Under the pieces are notes generated by a model that saw only the letters and a list, made by a program, of their open reading frames with translations, was not told where the DNA came from and made no database searches. Position numbers and translations under genes: made by a program. Shown in pieces: positions 63,089-64,000 of a stretch of DNA of 64,000 nt. The DNA is from Rhodospirillales bacterium. Its GTDB lineage: Bacteria > Pseudomonadota > Alphaproteobacteria > JAJFIK01. Where the stretch lies: assembly GCA_021775005.1 (NCBI GenBank), contig JAJFIK010000045.1, positions 1 to 64,000 on the forward strand, written 5' to 3'. The first letter of the stretch is position 1. The number at the start of each line of letters is the position of its first letter.

Positions 63089-64000
63089 GTGGAATATCGC
63101 GAATTGGGCACCACCGGCTGGAAGGTGAGCCAAGTGTGCCTGGGCACCATGACCTGGGGCGAACAGAACACCGAAGCCGATGGTCATGCCCAGCTCGACT
63201 ATGCCATCGAGCAAGGCGTCAACTTCATCGACACCGCCGAAATCTATGCCGTGCCGCCGCGCGCTGAAACCGCCGGGGCCACGGAACGCATCCTCGGGTC
63301 GTGGCTCAAAGGCCGTAGCGATCGCGATAAGCTTTTTGTGGCAAGCAAAATTGCCGGACCCAATCCGAATATGACTTGGCTCTCAAAAGACGGCTCCCCG
63401 CGGCGTCATACAGCCAAGCACATCACCGAAGCGGTGGACCAAAGCCTGGTGCGGCTGCAAACAGACTACATCGACCTCTATCAGCTTCACTGGCCCGACC
63501 GGCCCGTGGTGCTGTTCAATCAAGAACCGAACCACAGCAATGAAACCCCCAGCGAAGAAATCCTGCGCGCGCTTCAGGATGTGGTAGCGGCGGGCAAGGT
63601 GCGCGCCGTGGGCGTATCCAATGAAACGCCCTGGGGGGTGATGTCGTTTCTCCGCGAAGCAGACCGCCATGGCTTGCCGCGCATGCAGTCCATCCAGAAC
63701 GCCTATAGCCTGGTTATTCGCGGCTTTGAGAACGGCCTTTCGGAAGTGGCCATGCGCGAGAAGGTCAGCCTGCTTGCCTACTCTCCGCTCGCCCAAGGCT
63801 ACCTCACCGGCAAGTATATGGACGGGGCAACGCCCAAAGGCTCGCGCAAGGAGCTTTTCAACCGTTTGCAGCGCTATGAGGGTGAGGGAACGCTGGAGGC
63901 CGTGAATGCCTATGTGAACTTGGCGCGGGATTGCGGTCTTGATCCGGCGCAAATGGCGCTTGCTTATGTGGATCGCAAACCGTTTGTGACCTCTACCATC
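63089..64000 (+). CDS. tas: Aldo/keto reductase, Tas-like (cut by window end)
   Basis: NADPH-dependent aldo/keto reductase of the Tas subgroup. The window ends after 304 codons of an expected about 345. The start is a GTG with GAGGG seven bases upstream: VEYRELGTTGWKVSQVCLG. Visible are GTMTWGEQNTEADGHAQLDY, the catalytic Asp-Tyr in FIDTAEIYAVPPR, and the lysine in KLFVASKIAGP. The histidine is in LYQLHWPDRP and the NADPH-binding end begins near SLLAYSPLAQGYLTGKY. No sign of damage in the part seen. Confidence 0.93.
   Translation, partial: MEYRELGTTGWKVSQVCLGTMTWGEQNTEADGHAQLDYAIEQGVNFIDTAEIYAVPPRAETAGATERILGSWLKGRSDRDKLFVASKIAGPNPNMTWLSKDGSPRRHTAKHITEAVDQSLVRLQTDYIDLYQLHWPDRPVVLFNQEPNHSNETPSEEILRALQDVVAAGKVRAVGVSNETPWGVMSFLREADRHGLPRMQSIQNAYSLVIRGFENGLSEVAMREKVSLLAYSPLAQGYLTGKYMDGATPKGSRKELFNRLQRYEGEGTLEAVNAYVNLARDCGLDPAQMALAYVDRKPFVTSTI

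Overview
This window is about 64 kb of moderately GC-rich chromosomal DNA, packed with genes. It reads as an alphaproteobacterium, most like the Hyphomonadaceae/Parvularculaceae side, but genus cannot be set from sequence alone. The main pointers are an mdh-sucC-sucD-odhA-odhB-lpd operon, the dapF-mtaB-ftsY-ispZ and ffh-rpsP-rimM-trmD-rplS blocks, ethylmalonyl-CoA-pathway genes, a DUF2794 protein and CCR/TGSR-type small secreted proteins. No rRNA, tRNA, CRISPR array or insertion sequence was recognised.

Layout. 0.1-10.4 kb (minus strand) is a TCA-cycle operon running from mdh to lpd, with a GNAT gene and an unrecognised low-GC gene set precisely between sucC and sucD. 10.6-17.8 kb holds a lipoprotein, zapE, an SRPBCC protein, an anchored thioredoxin-fold protein, mmsA, and an arsR-arsC-aquaporin arsenic unit whose ArsR appears to have lost its wing. 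17.9-21.3 kb is sdhCDAB. 21.5-26.1 kb has carbonic anhydrase, an Mcl-SemiSWEET-mesaconyl-CoA hydratase operon, and a pyridoxal kinase fused to DUF429. 26.2-31.1 kb is asd followed by the rplS/trmD/rimM/rpsP/ffh block.

31.4-40.1 kb is an accessory stretch between the ffh and dapF blocks. It carries three genes with the same short N-terminal peptide on unrelated bodies, two paralogous exported proteins with matching cysteine spacing, a TPR protein, an OB-fold-like exported protein and an anchored prolyl oligopeptidase. This is the best candidate for something undescribed.

40.1-46.0 kb holds dapF, mtaB, ftsY, ispZ, a Nudix hydrolase and a MarR regulator with a histone-H1-like tail. The MarR gene runs into a 261-residue Lys/Arg repeat protein in the -1 frame. 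46.0-51.7 kb has the ccmABCD-ccmG haem-delivery operon and acnA. 51.8-64 kb holds DUF1223, two paralogous secreted proteins, a Gld-like ABC exporter set, an O-methyltransferase, DUF2794, GST, an AAA ATPase behind a near-consensus promoter with 10-bp repeats, YccA, and a Tas-type aldo/keto reductase cut by the window edge.

Together the core genes describe aerobic respiration: TCA enzymes, succinate dehydrogenase, aconitase and cytochrome c maturation. Acetyl-CoA/propionyl-CoA assimilation is suggested by mmsA, mesaconyl-CoA hydratase and a malyl-CoA lyase/thioesterase homologue. All assignments rest on reading motifs and context; no database search was run.
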